Of a stretch of DNA of 64,000 bases, positions 12,235 to 23,049 are shown one piece after another (positions within the stretch are counted from its first letter, which is position 1; every line of letters starts with the position of its first letter). The stretch is from Arhodomonas aquaeolei DSM 8974 (GTDB lineage: Bacteria; Pseudomonadota; Gammaproteobacteria; Nitrococcales; Nitrococcaceae): NCBI RefSeq assembly GCF_000374645.1, contig NZ_KB894804.1:62001-126000 (forward strand), read 5' to 3'. The position numbers were made by a program, and so were the translations under genes. Under the pieces are notes generated by a model, which was not told the DNA's origin, searched no databases, and worked only from the letters and a program-made list of their open reading frames with translations.

Positions 12235-12972
12235 ATGGCCCTTTCCGCGGAAGAGCTCGCCGGGCGTCTCGAGCAGGCGCTTGGGCAGAAGATTGCGAAG
12301 CTGGTTATCGATCGCGACGAGGTGGACATCGAGGTCCGCCCCGAAGATCTCTACGCGACGATGCTGGAGCTGCGCGACCACGAGTCGCTGCGCTTCGAGC
12401 AGCTCATCGACATCGCCGGCGTCGATTACGCCGCCTACGGTGACGACGAGTGGATAACGGAGGAGGCCACTTCGGTGGGCTTCAGTCGTGGTGTCGACGG
12501 GTTTACCACCGGGCGGCTCGGCCTTACCGGCATCTATGGGGTGCAGGAGATCCATTCCAGCACCGGGCGGCGCTTCGCGGCCGTCTACCAGCTGCTCTCG
12601 CTCAGCCACAATCACCGCGTGCGGGTGCGCTGCTATGCCGCGGATGACAACTTCCCGGTCGTCGATTCCGTGGTTCCGATCTGGAGCTGCGCGAACTGGT
12701 TCGAGCGCGAGGCCTTCGATCTCTACGGCATCGTCTTCGACGGCCACCCGGACCTGCGGCGCATCCTCACCGATTACGGCTTTGTCGGGCACCCGTTCCG
12801 CAAGGACTTCCCGCTGATCGGCAATGTCGAAGTCCGTTTCGACGAGGAGCGCGGGCGCGTGGTCTACGAGCCCGTCAGTATCGAGCCGCGGGTGACCGTG
12901 CCCCGCGTGGTTCGCGAGGACAATCGCTACGCGCAGCCCGCGCCGCAGCAGGAGGGTGGCGCTGATGCCTGA
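12235..12972 (+). CDS. nuoC: NADH-quinone oxidoreductase subunit C
   Basis: Structural peripheral-arm subunit (30 kDa type) that packs with NuoD. The 245-residue protein carries the family signature near its C-terminal third ([20 protein letters not shown], then [14 protein letters not shown]). It is a separate gene from nuoD, unlike the fused nuoCD of E. coli. It ends eight bases after the nuoD start, so the two are probably translationally coupled. Confidence 0.97.
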   Translation: MALSAEELAGRLEQALGQKIAKLVIDRDEVDIEVRPEDLYATMLELRDHESLRFEQLIDIAGVDYAAYGDDEWITEEATSVGFSRGVDGFTTGRLGLTGIYGVQEIHSSTGRRFAAVYQLLSLSHNHRVRVRCYAADDNFPVVDSVVPIWSCANWFEREAFDLYGIVFDGHPDLRRILTDYGFVGHPFRKDFPLIGNVEVRFDEERGRVVYEPVSIEPRVTVPRVVREDNRYAQPAPQQEGGADA

Positions 12973-14218
12973 GATCAGCAGCTATACGATCAACTTCGGT
13001 CCCCAGCACCCGGCCGCACACGGTGTGCTGCGTCTGGTGCTCGAGCTGGACGGCGAGGTCGTACGCCGGGCCGACCCCCATATCGGCCTGCTGCACCGTG
13101 CGACGGAGAAGCTCGCCGAGACCAAGCCGTTCAACCACAGTATCGGCTACATGGACCGGCTCGACTACGTTTCGATGATGTGCAACGAGCACGGATACGT
13201 GTCGGCCATCGAGAAGCTGCTCGGCATCGAGCCGCCGGTCCGTGCCCAGTACATCCGCGTGATGTTCGACGAGATCACGCGGATCCTGAACCACCTCATG
13301 TGGATCGGCGCCCATGGACTGGACGTCGGTGCGATGACGGTCTTTCTCTATGCCTTCCGTGAGCGCGAGGAGCTCATGGACTGCTACGAGGCGGTCAGCG
13401 GGGCACGCATGCACGCGACCTACTACCGCCCGGGCGGTGTCCACCGTGACCTGCCGCAGCAGATGAGCCGCTACGAGCCCTCGCCACACCGCTCGGAGGC
13501 CGACCTCAAGCGGCTGAACCGTGATCGCGAGGGGTCGATGCTCGACTTCCTCGACGCCTTCTGCGAGCGCTATCCGAAGGTGATCGACGAGTTCGAGACC
13601 CTCCTCACCGACAACCGGATCTGGAAGCAGCGGCTCGTCGACGTTGCCGTGGTCTCGCCGGAGCGCGCACTGCAGCTCGGCTTTACCGGGCCGATGGTGC
13701 GCGGCTCGGGGATCGAGTGGGACCTGCGCAAGAAGCAGCCCTACGAGGTCTACGACCGCCTCGATTTCGATATCCCGGTGGGCACCAACGGCGACTGCTA
13801 TGACCGCTACCTGGTGCGCATCGAGGAGATGCGCCAGTCGGTGCGCCTGATCAAGCAGTGCGTGGACTGGCTGCGGCGCAACGACGGTCCGGTTCGGCTG
13901 GAGGACCACAAGGTCACGCCGCCGACCCGTGAGCAGATGAAGGACGACATGGAGTCCCTCATCCACCACTTCAAGCTGTTCACCGAGGGTTACAGCGTCC
14001 CGTCGGGCGAGGTCTATGCCGCGGTCGAGGCCCCTAAGGGCGAGTTTGGCTGCTACCTCGTCTCCGACGGCGCGAACAAGCCCTACCGGGTGAAACTCCG
14101 TGCCCCCGGGTTCCCGCACATGGCGGCGATGGATGAACTCGCGAGCGGGCACATGATCGCTGACGTCGTGACCATCATGGGCACGCTGGATATCGTATTC
14201 GGGGAGGTCGACCGGTGA
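12965..14218 (+). CDS. nuoD: NADH-quinone oxidoreductase subunit D
   Basis: Peripheral-arm 49 kDa-type subunit forming much of the quinone pocket with NuoB. The 417-residue protein has the [13 protein letters not shown] quinone-site loop, [12 protein letters not shown], and the C-terminal [18 protein letters not shown] segment with [13 protein letters not shown] at the end. I choose ATG 12965, nine bases after a GGAGG in the end of nuoC, over the in-frame GTG 12956. The final TGA overlaps the GTG start of nuoE. Confidence 0.97.
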   Translation: MPEISSYTINFGPQHPAAHGVLRLVLELDGEVVRRADPHIGLLHRATEKLAETKPFNHSIGYMDRLDYVSMMCNEHGYVSAIEKLLGIEPPVRAQYIRVMFDEITRILNHLMWIGAHGLDVGAMTVFLYAFREREELMDCYEAVSGARMHATYYRPGGVHRDLPQQMSRYEPSPHRSEADLKRLNRDREGSMLDFLDAFCERYPKVIDEFETLLTDNRIWKQRLVDVAVVSPERALQLGFTGPMVRGSGIEWDLRKKQPYEVYDRLDFDIPVGTNGDCYDRYLVRIEEMRQSVRLIKQCVDWLRRNDGPVRLEDHKVTPPTREQMKDDMESLIHHFKLFTEGYSVPSGEVYAAVEAPKGEFGCYLVSDGANKPYRVKLRAPGFPHMAAMDELASGHMIADVVTIMGTLDIVFGEVDR

Positions 14219-14724
14219 GTTCGGAGCAACTGGCGGAAAAGTACCTCACCGCGCACCAGCGCGAGGAAATCGACCACTGGCTCGCGAAGTACCCGGACGA
14301 CGACAAGGGGCGGCGTTCCGCCGTGATCCCGGCGCTGCACATTGCCCAGGAGGGTAACGGCGGCTGGCTGTCCCGGGAGCTCATCGACGCGGTGGCGGAG
14401 TACCTGGGGCTGCCCACGACCAAGGTCTATGAGGTCGCCACCTTCTACTCGATGTTCGACACCTCGCCGGTGGGCCGCCACAAGGTCAACGTCTGCACCA
14501 ACGTCTCGTGCATGCTCCGCGGCGGCGAGGAGCTCCTCGCCCATATCGAGGAGCGTCTCGGCATCACGGTGGGGGAGACCACCGCGGACGGGCGCGTCAC
14601 CCTCAAGCACGAGGATGAGTGTCTCGCCGGTTGCACGGGCGCGCCCATGATGCTTGTCGATGAGGTCTATCACACGAACCTCACGCCGGAGAAAGTGGAC
14701 GAGATCCTGGAGAACCTGGAGTAG
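14215..14724 (+). CDS. nuoE: NADH-quinone oxidoreductase subunit E
   Basis: NADH-dehydrogenase-module subunit carrying the [2Fe-2S] cluster N1a. The 169-residue thioredoxin-fold protein has ligands Cys94 and Cys99 ([12 protein letters not shown]) and Cys136 and Cys140 ([11 protein letters not shown]). The start is GTG overlapping the nuoD stop. A paralogue of the same family, fdsG, lies at 53393-53860 as part of formate dehydrogenase. Confidence 0.97.
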   Translation: MSSEQLAEKYLTAHQREEIDHWLAKYPDDDKGRRSAVIPALHIAQEGNGGWLSRELIDAVAEYLGLPTTKVYEVATFYSMFDTSPVGRHKVNVCTNVSCMLRGGEELLAHIEERLGITVGETTADGRVTLKHEDECLAGCTGAPMMLVDEVYHTNLTPEKVDEILENLE

Positions 14725-14726
14725 CC

Positions 14727-16007
14727 ATGGCTAACGAGGTCTGTTACGCGACGCTGCAATTCGACGAGCCGTGGACGCTCGAGAATTACCTCAAGGTCGG
14801 CGGCTACCAGGCGCTGCAGCGTGTGCTCAAAGAGGGCATGTCGCGGGACGACGTCATCGAGGAGGTCAAGAAGTCCTCCCTGCGCGGCCGCGGCGGTGCC
14901 GGCTTCCCGGCGGGGATGAAGTGGAGCTTCATGCCCAAGGATGCCCCGGGGCCGAAGTACCTGCTGTGCAACTCCGACGAGTCGGAGCCGGGTACGTGCA
15001 AGGATCGCGATATCCTGCGCTATAACCCCCATGCGCTGATCGAAGGCATGGTTATCGCCGGCTACGCCATGGGCGCGACCCATGGGTACAACTACCTGCG
15101 CGGCGAGTTCATGAAGGAACCGTTCGAGCGCATGGAGCAGGCACTGGCGGAGGCGCGCGAGCAGGGCTACGTGGGCGAGGACATCCTCGGTTCCGGCTTC
15201 GACTTCGAGCTCTACAACCACCTCGGCGCGGGTGCCTACATCTGCGGCGAGGAGTCGGCCCTGATGGAGTCGCTGGAGGGCAAGAAGGGCCAGCCCCGCA
15301 ACAAGCCGCCGTTCCCGGCGCAGTTCGGCGTCTATGGCCGGCCGACGACGATCAACAACACCGAGACCCTGGCCTCCGTGCCCTCCGTGATCCGCAACGG
15401 TGCGGACTGGTTCCTGGATCTCGGCATCCCCAATGCCGGCGGCACCAAGATCTTCTCGGTCTCCGGGCATGTGGAGCGGCCCGGTAACTTCGAGATCCCG
15501 CTGGGCACGCCGTTCAGTGACCTCCTGGAGATGGCCGGCGGCATGCGCGGTGGGCGCAAGCTCAAGGCCGCGATCCCCGGAGGCTCGTCCATGCCCATTC
15601 TCCCGGCCGACGTGCTGATGGAGATGAACATGGACTACGACTCCATCCAGAAGGCCGGGTCCGGCCTGGGCTCGGGTGCGGTCGTGGTAATGGACGAGAC
15701 CACCGACATGGTCAAGATGCTGATGCGCATCTCCCGGTTCTACTACGCCGAGTCCTGCGGTCAGTGCACCCCGTGTCGCGAGGGCACGGGCTGGATGCAC
15801 CGGGTGATCAAGCGCATCTACGAGGGTCGTGGTCGCGCCGAGGACCTGGAGCTGCTCGAGGCGGCGGCGGGCCAGATCGCCGGGCATACCATCTGTGCCT
15901 TCGGCGAGGCGGCGGCGTGGCCGGTGCAGGGGGTGCTCAAATACTGGCGCCACGAGTTCGAGTACTACATCGAGCACAAGCGCTCCATGGTTGAGGCGGC
16001 AGCATGA
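14727..16007 (+). CDS. nuoF: NADH-quinone oxidoreductase subunit F (NADH/FMN binding)
   Basis: Binds NADH and FMN and carries cluster N3, the electron entry point of complex I. The 426-residue protein has the glycine-rich NADH/FMN motif [15 protein letters not shown] (near residue 55), the [14 protein letters not shown] segment and the [4Fe-4S] ligands in [15 protein letters not shown] with a fourth Cys in [16 protein letters not shown]. It begins two bases after nuoE and overlaps nuoG by four bases. Confidence 0.98.
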   Translation: MANEVCYATLQFDEPWTLENYLKVGGYQALQRVLKEGMSRDDVIEEVKKSSLRGRGGAGFPAGMKWSFMPKDAPGPKYLLCNSDESEPGTCKDRDILRYNPHALIEGMVIAGYAMGATHGYNYLRGEFMKEPFERMEQALAEAREQGYVGEDILGSGFDFELYNHLGAGAYICGEESALMESLEGKKGQPRNKPPFPAQFGVYGRPTTINNTETLASVPSVIRNGADWFLDLGIPNAGGTKIFSVSGHVERPGNFEIPLGTPFSDLLEMAGGMRGGRKLKAAIPGGSSMPILPADVLMEMNMDYDSIQKAGSGLGSGAVVVMDETTDMVKMLMRISRFYYAESCGQCTPCREGTGWMHRVIKRIYEGRGRAEDLELLEAAAGQIAGHTICAFGEAAAWPVQGVLKYWRHEFEYYIEHKRSMVEAAA

Positions 16008-18403
16008 ACGCGAAGGTCGAGGAAACGAAGCCGGACACCGTCACCGTCACCATCGACGGCCGCGAGGTCGCCGCGCCCAAGGGCGCAACGATCATCCAGG
16101 TCGCCGACGAGCAGGGCATCGACATCCCGCGCTTTTGCTATCACCGCAAGCTCTCGGTGCCGGCGAACTGCCGCATGTGCCTGGTGGACGTGGAGATGAA
16201 CGGGCGCCCGGCGCCCAAGCCGCTTCCCGCCTGCGCCACCGCCGTAGGTGACGGGATGACGGTCTCCACGCAGTCCGAGCGCGCGCTCAAGGCGCAGCGC
16301 GGCGTGATGGAGTTCCTCCTGATCAATCATCCGCTGGACTGCCCGATCTGCGATCAGGGCGGCGAGTGCGAGCTCCAGGACGTCTCCATGGGCTACGGCC
16401 GGAGTGTCTCCCGCTTCGTCGAGCGCAAGCGCTCGGTCAAGGACGAGGACCTGGGCCCACTCGTTGCCACGGAGATGACGCGCTGCATTCATTGCACCCG
16501 TTGTGTGCGTTTCCTCGACGAAATCGCCGGGACCTCGGAGCTCGGCGGCATGTACCGCGGCGAGCACATGGAGATCGGCACCTGGGTCGGGCATGGTGTT
16601 CACTCCGAGCTCTCGGGCAACATCATCGACCTCTGCCCGGTGGGCGCGCTGACCAACAAGCCCTTCCGCTTCCGGGCCCGTGCCTGGGAGATGCTCAGTC
16701 ACCCCTCGGTGAGTCCCCATGACCCCGTCGGCGCCAATCTGAACCTCCATCACGTGCGCGGGACGATCAAGCGTGTCGTGCCGCGGGAGAACGAGTCGGT
16801 CAACGAGAACTGGATTGCCGACCGCGACCGCTTCGGTTACCAGGGTGTCTACAGCGAGGACCGACTCGCCCGGCCGATGATCAAGCTCGACGGCCAGTGG
16901 CGCGAGACGGACTGGGAGACGGCGCTGGAGCACACCGTCTCGGCGCTCAAGTCCGTGGTCTCGCGCCACGGCGGCGAGGCCCTGGGCGCGCTGGTCTCGC
17001 CCTCGGCCACCACCGAAGAGATGTACCTGCTGGCGCGTCTGGTCCGTGACCTGGGCAGCGACAGCATCGATCATCGCCTGCGCCAGGCCGATTTCCGGGA
17101 CGATGATCACGCCCCCGAGCGCCCGTCGCTGGGGCGGCCCATCGCGGACTTCGAGAGCGTGGACGCGGCATTCGTGGTCGGTGGCTATCCCCGCTGGGAG
17201 GTGCCGCTGCTCAACCACCGGCTCCGCCAGGCCAGCCTGCGCGGCGGTGACGTCATGTTCCTCAACCCGCGTGCTCACGACTGGAACTTCCGTCCGACCC
17301 TGGAGCACGTGGTCCATCCCGGTGCCATGGTCGAGGCGGCAGCGGCCGTCGCGACCGCGCTGGCAGAGAGCCGGGGCGAGTCCCTGCCGCAGTGGGTCGC
17401 CGCCTATGGTGCCACGGTCGGGGACGAGCACCGCCGCATTGCGGATGCGCTCGCCAATGCCGGGGATGCCGCCGTGCTCACCGGCGGGCTCGTCGAGGGC
17501 CATCCGGCGGGCGCCGAGCTGCGCGCGCTGGCGGCCTACGTGGCCCGCACTGCCGGCGCGTCCTTCGGTGTCCTGACGGCCGGGGGCAACAGTGCCGGCG
17601 GCTGGCTCGCGGGCGCCGTGCCCCACCGTCAGGTTGGTGGCGGACAGGGCCGCGGCCGGGATGCCGGGGCGATGATCCGCGAGGGCATGTCCGGATTCAT
17701 CACCCTGGGCGTGGAGCCGGAACACGATTTCTGGAACGGCGCCGCCGCGGAGCGGGCGCTCGGTGAGGCGGAGTTCGCGCTGGCGCTCAGCCCCTGGGCG
17801 ACGCCGCGCATGAAGGCCTGGGCGGACGTCATCCTGCCGGTGGCGAGCTTCGGCGAGACCGCCGGAACGCTGGTCAACGCCCAGGGTGACTGGCAGACCT
17901 TCGCGGGCGTCGGCCGTCCGGTGGGCGAGGCCCGTCCGGCCTGGCGTCTGCTGCGGGTGCTCGGCAACCTGCTGGATCTGGACGGCTACGACTACCAGGC
18001 ACCGGACGAGATCCACGCCGATCTGCGCGGGCGGGTCCGCGGCGGCGAGCCGGACATGCTCGCGTGGGAAAACGATACCCTCGAACCGCGCTCGCCCTCC
18101 GGGCTGATGCGTGCCGGCGGCGTCGCGCTCTATGGCACCGACGCGCTGGTGCGCCGCGGCGAGGCCCTGCAGCGGACCTCGCAGGCGCGTCCGGCGAGTG
18201 CGGTGCTGGCCCCGGCGACCGCCGCGGCGCTGGGTATCAACGAGGGCGAGACCGTTGAGGTGCGCCAGGGCGAGGCGACGAGCCGTCTGACCGTGACGGT
18301 GGACGCCGCGGTCCCGGCGGAGACCGTCTGGGTGGATGCCGGGCTGCAGGGCAGCGAGGCCCTGGGGCCGCTGATGGGTGAGGTCACGGTCACGCGCGTG
18401 TGA
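16004..18403 (+). CDS. nuoG: NADH-quinone oxidoreductase subunit G
   Basis: Large iron-sulfur subunit (799 residues). The N-terminal [2Fe-2S] domain has Cys residues in [16 protein letters not shown] and the downstream CATAV. Next come the [18 protein letters not shown] His/Cys [4Fe-4S] site and [13 protein letters not shown]. The C-terminal half is a degenerate molybdopterin-oxidoreductase domain. The region equivalent to the E. coli N7 cluster reads [15 protein letters not shown], with no cysteines, so N7 appears absent, as in most complex I enzymes. It starts within the last four bases of nuoF. Confidence 0.97.
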   Translation: MNAKVEETKPDTVTVTIDGREVAAPKGATIIQVADEQGIDIPRFCYHRKLSVPANCRMCLVDVEMNGRPAPKPLPACATAVGDGMTVSTQSERALKAQRGVMEFLLINHPLDCPICDQGGECELQDVSMGYGRSVSRFVERKRSVKDEDLGPLVATEMTRCIHCTRCVRFLDEIAGTSELGGMYRGEHMEIGTWVGHGVHSELSGNIIDLCPVGALTNKPFRFRARAWEMLSHPSVSPHDPVGANLNLHHVRGTIKRVVPRENESVNENWIADRDRFGYQGVYSEDRLARPMIKLDGQWRETDWETALEHTVSALKSVVSRHGGEALGALVSPSATTEEMYLLARLVRDLGSDSIDHRLRQADFRDDDHAPERPSLGRPIADFESVDAAFVVGGYPRWEVPLLNHRLRQASLRGGDVMFLNPRAHDWNFRPTLEHVVHPGAMVEAAAAVATALAESRGESLPQWVAAYGATVGDEHRRIADALANAGDAAVLTGGLVEGHPAGAELRALAAYVARTAGASFGVLTAGGNSAGGWLAGAVPHRQVGGGQGRGRDAGAMIREGMSGFITLGVEPEHDFWNGAAAERALGEAEFALALSPWATPRMKAWADVILPVASFGETAGTLVNAQGDWQTFAGVGRPVGEARPAWRLLRVLGNLLDLDGYDYQAPDEIHADLRGRVRGGEPDMLAWENDTLEPRSPSGLMRAGGVALYGTDALVRRGEALQRTSQARPASAVLAPATAAALGINEGETVEVRQGEATSRLTVTVDAAVPAETVWVDAGLQGSEALGPLMGEVTVTRV

Positions 18404-18440
18404 GCATGCGCGGCTGCATCGAGGGCAAAGCGAGACAGGC

Positions 18441-19460
18441 ATGGCTGAAATACTCGAGCTAGTATGGATTCTGGCGAAAATCGTGGTGCTGCTGGTGCCG
18501 CTGTTGATCGCCGTGGCGTACATGACCTATGCCGAACGCAAGGTCATCGGCTGGATCCAGCTGCGCCGCGGCCCCAACCGCGTGGGGGCCTATGGACTGC
18601 TGCAGCCGTTCGCGGACGCGCTCAAGCTCATGCTCAAGGAGATCGTGCTGCCGCTGAACGCGAACCGCGGCCTGTTCGTGATCGCGCCCATGCTCTCGAT
18701 CATGCCGGCGCTCGCGGCCTGGGCGGTGCTGCCCGTCGGCCAGGGGCTGGTGATCGCGGACGTCAACGCCGGCCTGCTCTATGTCCTCGCGATGGCCTCG
18801 CTCGGTGTCTACGGCGTTATCGTCGCCGGGTGGGCCTCCAACTCGAAGTACGCGCTTCTCGGCGCGCTGCGCGCCGGCGCCCAGGTGGTTTCCTACGAGA
18901 TCGCCATGGGTTTCGCCCTGGTGGGCGTGCTCATGGCCTCGGGCAGCCTCAATATCAGTGAGATCGTCGAGGCCCAGGCCGGCCCGATCTGGAACTGGTT
19001 CTGGCTGCCGCTGCTGCCGCTGTTCATCGTCTACTGGATCTCCGGCGTTGCCGAGACCAACCGTTTGCCGTTCGACGTCGCCGAGGGCGAGTCGGAGATC
19101 GTTGCGGGCTTCCACGTGGAATACTCGGGCATGGCGTTCGCCGTGTTCTTCCTCGCCGAGTACGCCAACATGATCCTGATCTCCGGGCTCGCGGCGATCA
19201 TGTTCCTCGGTGGCTGGTACTCGCCGTTTCACGGTCTGCCGGTGCTCGGCCCGATCTTCGATCTGGTCCCGGGCATGATCTGGTTCTGCCTGAAGGTGGC
19301 GTTCTTCCTGTTCTGCTACATCTGGTTCCGCGGCACATTCCCGCGCTATCGCTACGACCAGATCATGCGGCTCGGCTGGAAGGTGCTGATCCCGGTGACC
19401 GTGGTCTGGCTGGTCGTCGAGTCGGTGTTCATTCTCACCGGGTTCGGCCCCTGGTTCTGA
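18441..19460 (+). CDS. nuoH: NADH-quinone oxidoreductase subunit H
   Basis: Membrane subunit linking the quinone chamber to the antiporter-like subunits. The 339-residue protein has eight or so helices and the conserved loops [20 protein letters not shown] and [21 protein letters not shown] (the acidic quinone-channel loop). I start at ATG 18441 (MAEILELVW); the frame is open upstream to 18378 but that segment overlaps nuoG and is not family-like. A 37-base gap separates it from nuoG. Confidence 0.97.
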   Translation: MAEILELVWILAKIVVLLVPLLIAVAYMTYAERKVIGWIQLRRGPNRVGAYGLLQPFADALKLMLKEIVLPLNANRGLFVIAPMLSIMPALAAWAVLPVGQGLVIADVNAGLLYVLAMASLGVYGVIVAGWASNSKYALLGALRAGAQVVSYEIAMGFALVGVLMASGSLNISEIVEAQAGPIWNWFWLPLLPLFIVYWISGVAETNRLPFDVAEGESEIVAGFHVEYSGMAFAVFFLAEYANMILISGLAAIMFLGGWYSPFHGLPVLGPIFDLVPGMIWFCLKVAFFLFCYIWFRGTFPRYRYDQIMRLGWKVLIPVTVVWLVVESVFILTGFGPWF

Positions 19461-19473
19461 GCTGGAGGCTCCC

Positions 19474-19962
19474 ATGCAAGCGATTCGCGACTTCTTCAAC
19501 AGCTTCCTGCTGGTCGAGCTGCTCAAGGGCCTGAAGCTCACCGGCCGGCATCTGTTCGACGCGAAGTACACCATCGAGTACCCGGACGAGCGCGCCCCCC
19601 AGTCGCCGCGTTTCCGCGGGCGGCACGCTCTGCGCCGCTATCCCAACGGCGAGGAGCGCTGTATCGCCTGCAAGCTCTGCGAGGCGGTCTGTCCGGCACT
19701 GGCGATCACCATCGAGTCCGAACCGCGCGAGGACGGTACGCGGCGGACCACGCGTTACGACATCGACCTGTTCAAGTGCATCTACTGTGGCTTCTGCGAG
19801 GAATCCTGCCCGGTGGACTCGATCGTCGAGACCCGCGAGTTCGAGTACCACTTCGAGGAGCGCGGTGAGCAGATCGTGAACAAGCAGCAGCTGCTGGCGT
19901 TCGGTGATGAGTACGAGGCGCAGCTGGCCCGGGACCGGGCCGCGGACGCGGTGTACCGGTGA
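19474..19962 (+). CDS. nuoI: NADH-quinone oxidoreductase subunit I
   Basis: Peripheral-arm ferredoxin-like subunit carrying clusters N6a and N6b between NuoG and NuoB. The 162-residue protein has the two classic motifs: Cys63-66-69-73 ([12 protein letters not shown]) and Cys102-105-108-112 ([12 protein letters not shown]). The amphipathic N-terminus anchors it near the membrane. It lies 13 bases after nuoH. Confidence 0.98.
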   Translation: MQAIRDFFNSFLLVELLKGLKLTGRHLFDAKYTIEYPDERAPQSPRFRGRHALRRYPNGEERCIACKLCEAVCPALAITIESEPREDGTRRTTRYDIDLFKCIYCGFCEESCPVDSIVETREFEYHFEERGEQIVNKQQLLAFGDEYEAQLARDRAADAVYR

Positions 19963-20001
19963 GCCCCGCGGGCGTCACAGGCCAACGAGGAAGAAGGCGA
20001 C

Positions 20002-20619
20002 GTGATTGAGCTGATCATCTTCTACGTATTCGCGGCGGTGCTGATCTTTGCCGCCACCATGGTCATCACTGCGCGCAACCCGGTGCACTCGGCGCTGTTC
20101 CTGGTGCTGGCGTTCTTCAACAGCGGCGTGCTCTGGCTGCTGGCGCAGGCGGAGTTCCTCGGCATCGCCGTGGTGCTCGTTTACGTGGGCGCGGTGATGG
20201 TGCTGTTCCTGTTCGTGGTGATGATGCTCGACATCAACGTCGCACCGCTGCGCGAGGGCTTTGCCCGCTATCTGCCCGTCGGGGTGCTGGTGGGCGCGGC
20301 GATGCTGCTGGAGATGCTGCTCGTGCTGGGCTCCGGCGAGCTCTCGGCGGTCGGGCTCGCCGGCGGCGCCAGTGAGGCGCTCGGCGGTGTGGGCACGGCC
20401 CAGAGCAACACCGCCCTGATCGGCAACGTGCTCTACACGATCTACGTCTATCCGTTCGAGGTCGCCGCCGTGGTGCTCATGCTCGCGATTATCGCCGCGA
20501 TCATGCTCACGCTGCGCCGGCGCTCGGGCACGAAGCATCAGGACATCGCCAAACAGGTGCACACCAGGAAGGCCGAACGGCTGCGCGTGGTGCGCATGAA
20601 TCCCGAGAAACGGGACTGA
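20002..20619 (+). CDS. nuoJ: NADH-quinone oxidoreductase subunit J
   Basis: Membrane subunit near the E-channel of complex I; its third helix takes part in conformational coupling. The 205-residue protein has five hydrophobic helices, with conserved [20 protein letters not shown]. The start is GTG at 20002 preceded by AAGAAGG. The C-terminus is a basic cytoplasmic tail ([17 protein letters not shown]). The 39-base gap after nuoI contains no other feature. Confidence 0.95.
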   Translation: MIELIIFYVFAAVLIFAATMVITARNPVHSALFLVLAFFNSGVLWLLAQAEFLGIAVVLVYVGAVMVLFLFVVMMLDINVAPLREGFARYLPVGVLVGAAMLLEMLLVLGSGELSAVGLAGGASEALGGVGTAQSNTALIGNVLYTIYVYPFEVAAVVLMLAIIAAIMLTLRRRSGTKHQDIAKQVHTRKAERLRVVRMNPEKRD

Positions 20620-20660
20620 TAGATAGACCTCGCAAACCCCAAGACGGTCGGGACGAACGC

Positions 20661-20966
20661 ATGCTGGAACTGTCGCATTATCTGGTGCTCGGGGCGATCC
20701 TGTTCAGCCTCGGTGTGGCCGGGATCTTTCTCAACCGCAAGAACGCGTTGATCCTGTTGATGTCCATCGAGCTGATCCTGCTGGCGGTGAATTTCAACTT
20801 CATCGCCTTCTCCAGCGCCCTGGGGGATATCCACGGACAGGTGTTCGTGTTCTTCATCCTTACGGTGGCCGCTGCCGAGTCCGCCATCGGACTGGCGATC
20901 CTCGTGGTGCTGTTCCGCAACCGCGACACCATCAATGTCGGCGACCTTGACAGCATGAAGGGCTGA
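20661..20966 (+). CDS. nuoK: NADH-quinone oxidoreductase subunit K
   Basis: Small antiporter-like (MrpC-related) membrane subunit. The 101-residue protein has three helices; the two buried glutamates needed for proton pumping appear in [14 protein letters not shown] and in [14 protein letters not shown]. It starts with ATG 41 bases after nuoJ and is followed four bases later by nuoL. Confidence 0.97.
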   Translation: MLELSHYLVLGAILFSLGVAGIFLNRKNALILLMSIELILLAVNFNFIAFSSALGDIHGQVFVFFILTVAAAESAIGLAILVVLFRNRDTINVGDLDSMKG

Positions 20967-20970
20967 TCGA

Positions 20971-22986
20971 ATGGAGACGGTATATCTGCTCATCGTTCTG
21001 GCGCCCCTGATCGGGGCCGCGGTCACCGGCCTTTATGGCCGGCGGCTCGGCCGGGTGGGGGCCCATCGGGTGGCGATCGGCGCGGTCGCGATCTCCTGCG
21101 CGCTGTCGTTCGTGACCCTGTTCGGCCAGCTCTCCGGGGCGGCGGAGCCGTTCAACGGGGCGGTCTATACCTGGGCCGCGATCCAGGGTCTGACCGTCGA
21201 GGTCGGCTTCCTGGTGGACCGGCTTACCGCGATGATGATGGTGGTCGTCACCTTCGTGTCGCTGATGGTGCACATCTACACCATCGGTTACATGGCGGAC
21301 GACGAGCACAATTGGCCGGCGGGCAGCGGTGCCGGTGTCGCCAGCTACCAGCGATTCTTCAGCTACATCAATCTGTTCACCTTCTCCATGCTCATGCTGG
21401 TGATGGCGAACAACTTCATGCAGCTGTTCTTCGGCTGGGAAGGCGTCGGCCTGGTTTCCTACCTGCTGATCGGGTTCTGGCTTAATCGCCCGAGCGCCAC
21501 CTTCGCCAATCTCAAGGCGTTCCTGGTCAACCGCGTCGGTGACTTCGGTTTCGTGCTCGGCATCGCCACGGTGTTCATGTACTACGGCAGCCTGGACTAC
21601 GCGCAGGTGTTCGGCACGGCTGCGCAGAGCACGGGCGAGACCATGACGCTGTTCGGCGGGGAGGCGCTGGTCGCGACCGTCGCCTGCATCCTGCTGCTCA
21701 TTGGCGCGATGGCGAAATCCGCGCAGGTGCCGTTGCACGTGTGGCTGCCGGATTCCATGGAAGGTCCCACGCCGATCTCCGCGCTCATCCACGCCGCGAC
21801 CATGGTCACGGCGGGCATCTTCATGATCGCGCGCATGTCGCCGCTCTACGAGCAGTCGGTCACCGCACTGTCGGTGATCCTGGTCATCGGCGGCATCACG
21901 GCGTTCTTCATGGGCCTGGTGGGCCTGGTTCAGGACGACATCAAGCGCGTGATCGCGTACTCCACGCTCTCGCAGCTCGGGTACATGTTCGTGGCCCTGG
22001 GGGCGTCCGCCTACGCGGCGGGTGTGTTCCATCTCATGACCCACGCCTTCTTCAAGGCGCTGCTCTTCCTCGGCGCGGGCTCGGTCATCATCGCCATGCA
22101 CCACAAGCAGGACATGCGCGAGATGGGTGGGCTGCGCAAGTACATGCCGGTGACCTACTGGACCATGCTGGTCGGTACACTCGCGCTCATCGGCACGCCG
22201 TTCTTCTCCGGTTACTACTCCAAGGACGCCATCATCGAGGCGGTGCATCTCGCCGCCACCGAGGGCCGGCCGGGGGCCGAGTTCGCTTACTGGTGTGTGC
22301 TCCTCGGGGTGTTCGTCACGGCGCTGTACTCGTTCCGGCTGTTCTTCCTCGTCTTCCACGGCAAGGAGCGCATGGACGCCCATACCCGCGAGCACCTGCA
22401 CGAGTCCCCGCGCGTGGTGACCGTGCCGCTGATCCTGCTCGCGATCCCCTCGGTGGTCATCGGCTGGTTCACCACCGGTCCCGTGCTCTACGGCGATTAC
22501 TTCGGCGGTGCCATCCACGTCGCCGAGGCGCATGACGTCCTCCATCACATGGCGGAGGAGGTCTGGCACGGCCCGGTCTCCTTCGGCGTGCACGCGCTGG
22601 TCAACCCCGCCTTCTGGCTCACCGTGGCCGGTGTCGCGGTGACCTGGGTGCTCTATATCGCACGCCCGGGGCTGCTGCCCGGCGTGCGGCGCGCCTTCGG
22701 GCCGGTCGGGGGGATCCTCGAGCGCAAGTACGGCTTCGATGCGCTGTGGATCAATGGCTTCGCTGGCCTCGGGCGCGGTATCGGCCGGGTGCTCTGGCGC
22801 GGCGGTGATGCCGGGCTCATCGACGGCGTGCTGATCAACGGCACGGCGCGGACCATCGGCCGGGTGGCGGCGCTGGTGCGTGGCGCGCAGTCCGGCTACC
22901 TCTATCACTATGCGTTCGCGATGATCATCGGCCTGCTGATCCTGCTCACCTGGCTCGTGGGCGGCTGGCAGGGCTGGTTCGCCTAG
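20971..22986 (+). CDS. nuoL: NADH-quinone oxidoreductase subunit L
   Basis: Distal antiporter-like proton-pumping subunit. At 671 residues it has the full 14-helix core and the long lateral helix of the family. Conserved pieces include the Glu in FFGWEGVGLVSYLLIGFW, the Lys in LLLIGAMAKSAQVPLHVWLPD, HAATMVTAGIFMI and the second-channel Lys/His region VFHLMTHAFFKALLFLGAGS. Four bases separate it from nuoK. Confidence 0.97.
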   Translation: METVYLLIVLAPLIGAAVTGLYGRRLGRVGAHRVAIGAVAISCALSFVTLFGQLSGAAEPFNGAVYTWAAIQGLTVEVGFLVDRLTAMMMVVVTFVSLMVHIYTIGYMADDEHNWPAGSGAGVASYQRFFSYINLFTFSMLMLVMANNFMQLFFGWEGVGLVSYLLIGFWLNRPSATFANLKAFLVNRVGDFGFVLGIATVFMYYGSLDYAQVFGTAAQSTGETMTLFGGEALVATVACILLLIGAMAKSAQVPLHVWLPDSMEGPTPISALIHAATMVTAGIFMIARMSPLYEQSVTALSVILVIGGITAFFMGLVGLVQDDIKRVIAYSTLSQLGYMFVALGASAYAAGVFHLMTHAFFKALLFLGAGSVIIAMHHKQDMREMGGLRKYMPVTYWTMLVGTLALIGTPFFSGYYSKDAIIEAVHLAATEGRPGAEFAYWCVLLGVFVTALYSFRLFFLVFHGKERMDAHTREHLHESPRVVTVPLILLAIPSVVIGWFTTGPVLYGDYFGGAIHVAEAHDVLHHMAEEVWHGPVSFGVHALVNPAFWLTVAGVAVTWVLYIARPGLLPGVRRAFGPVGGILERKYGFDALWINGFAGLGRGIGRVLWRGGDAGLIDGVLINGTARTIGRVAALVRGAQSGYLYHYAFAMIIGLLILLTWLVGGWQGWFA

Positions 22987-23049
22987 TGCGCGCCGCGACC
23001 GGCGCGCTGCACGGCGCATCTCGATACAACGACGGCAAGGAATGAGCGA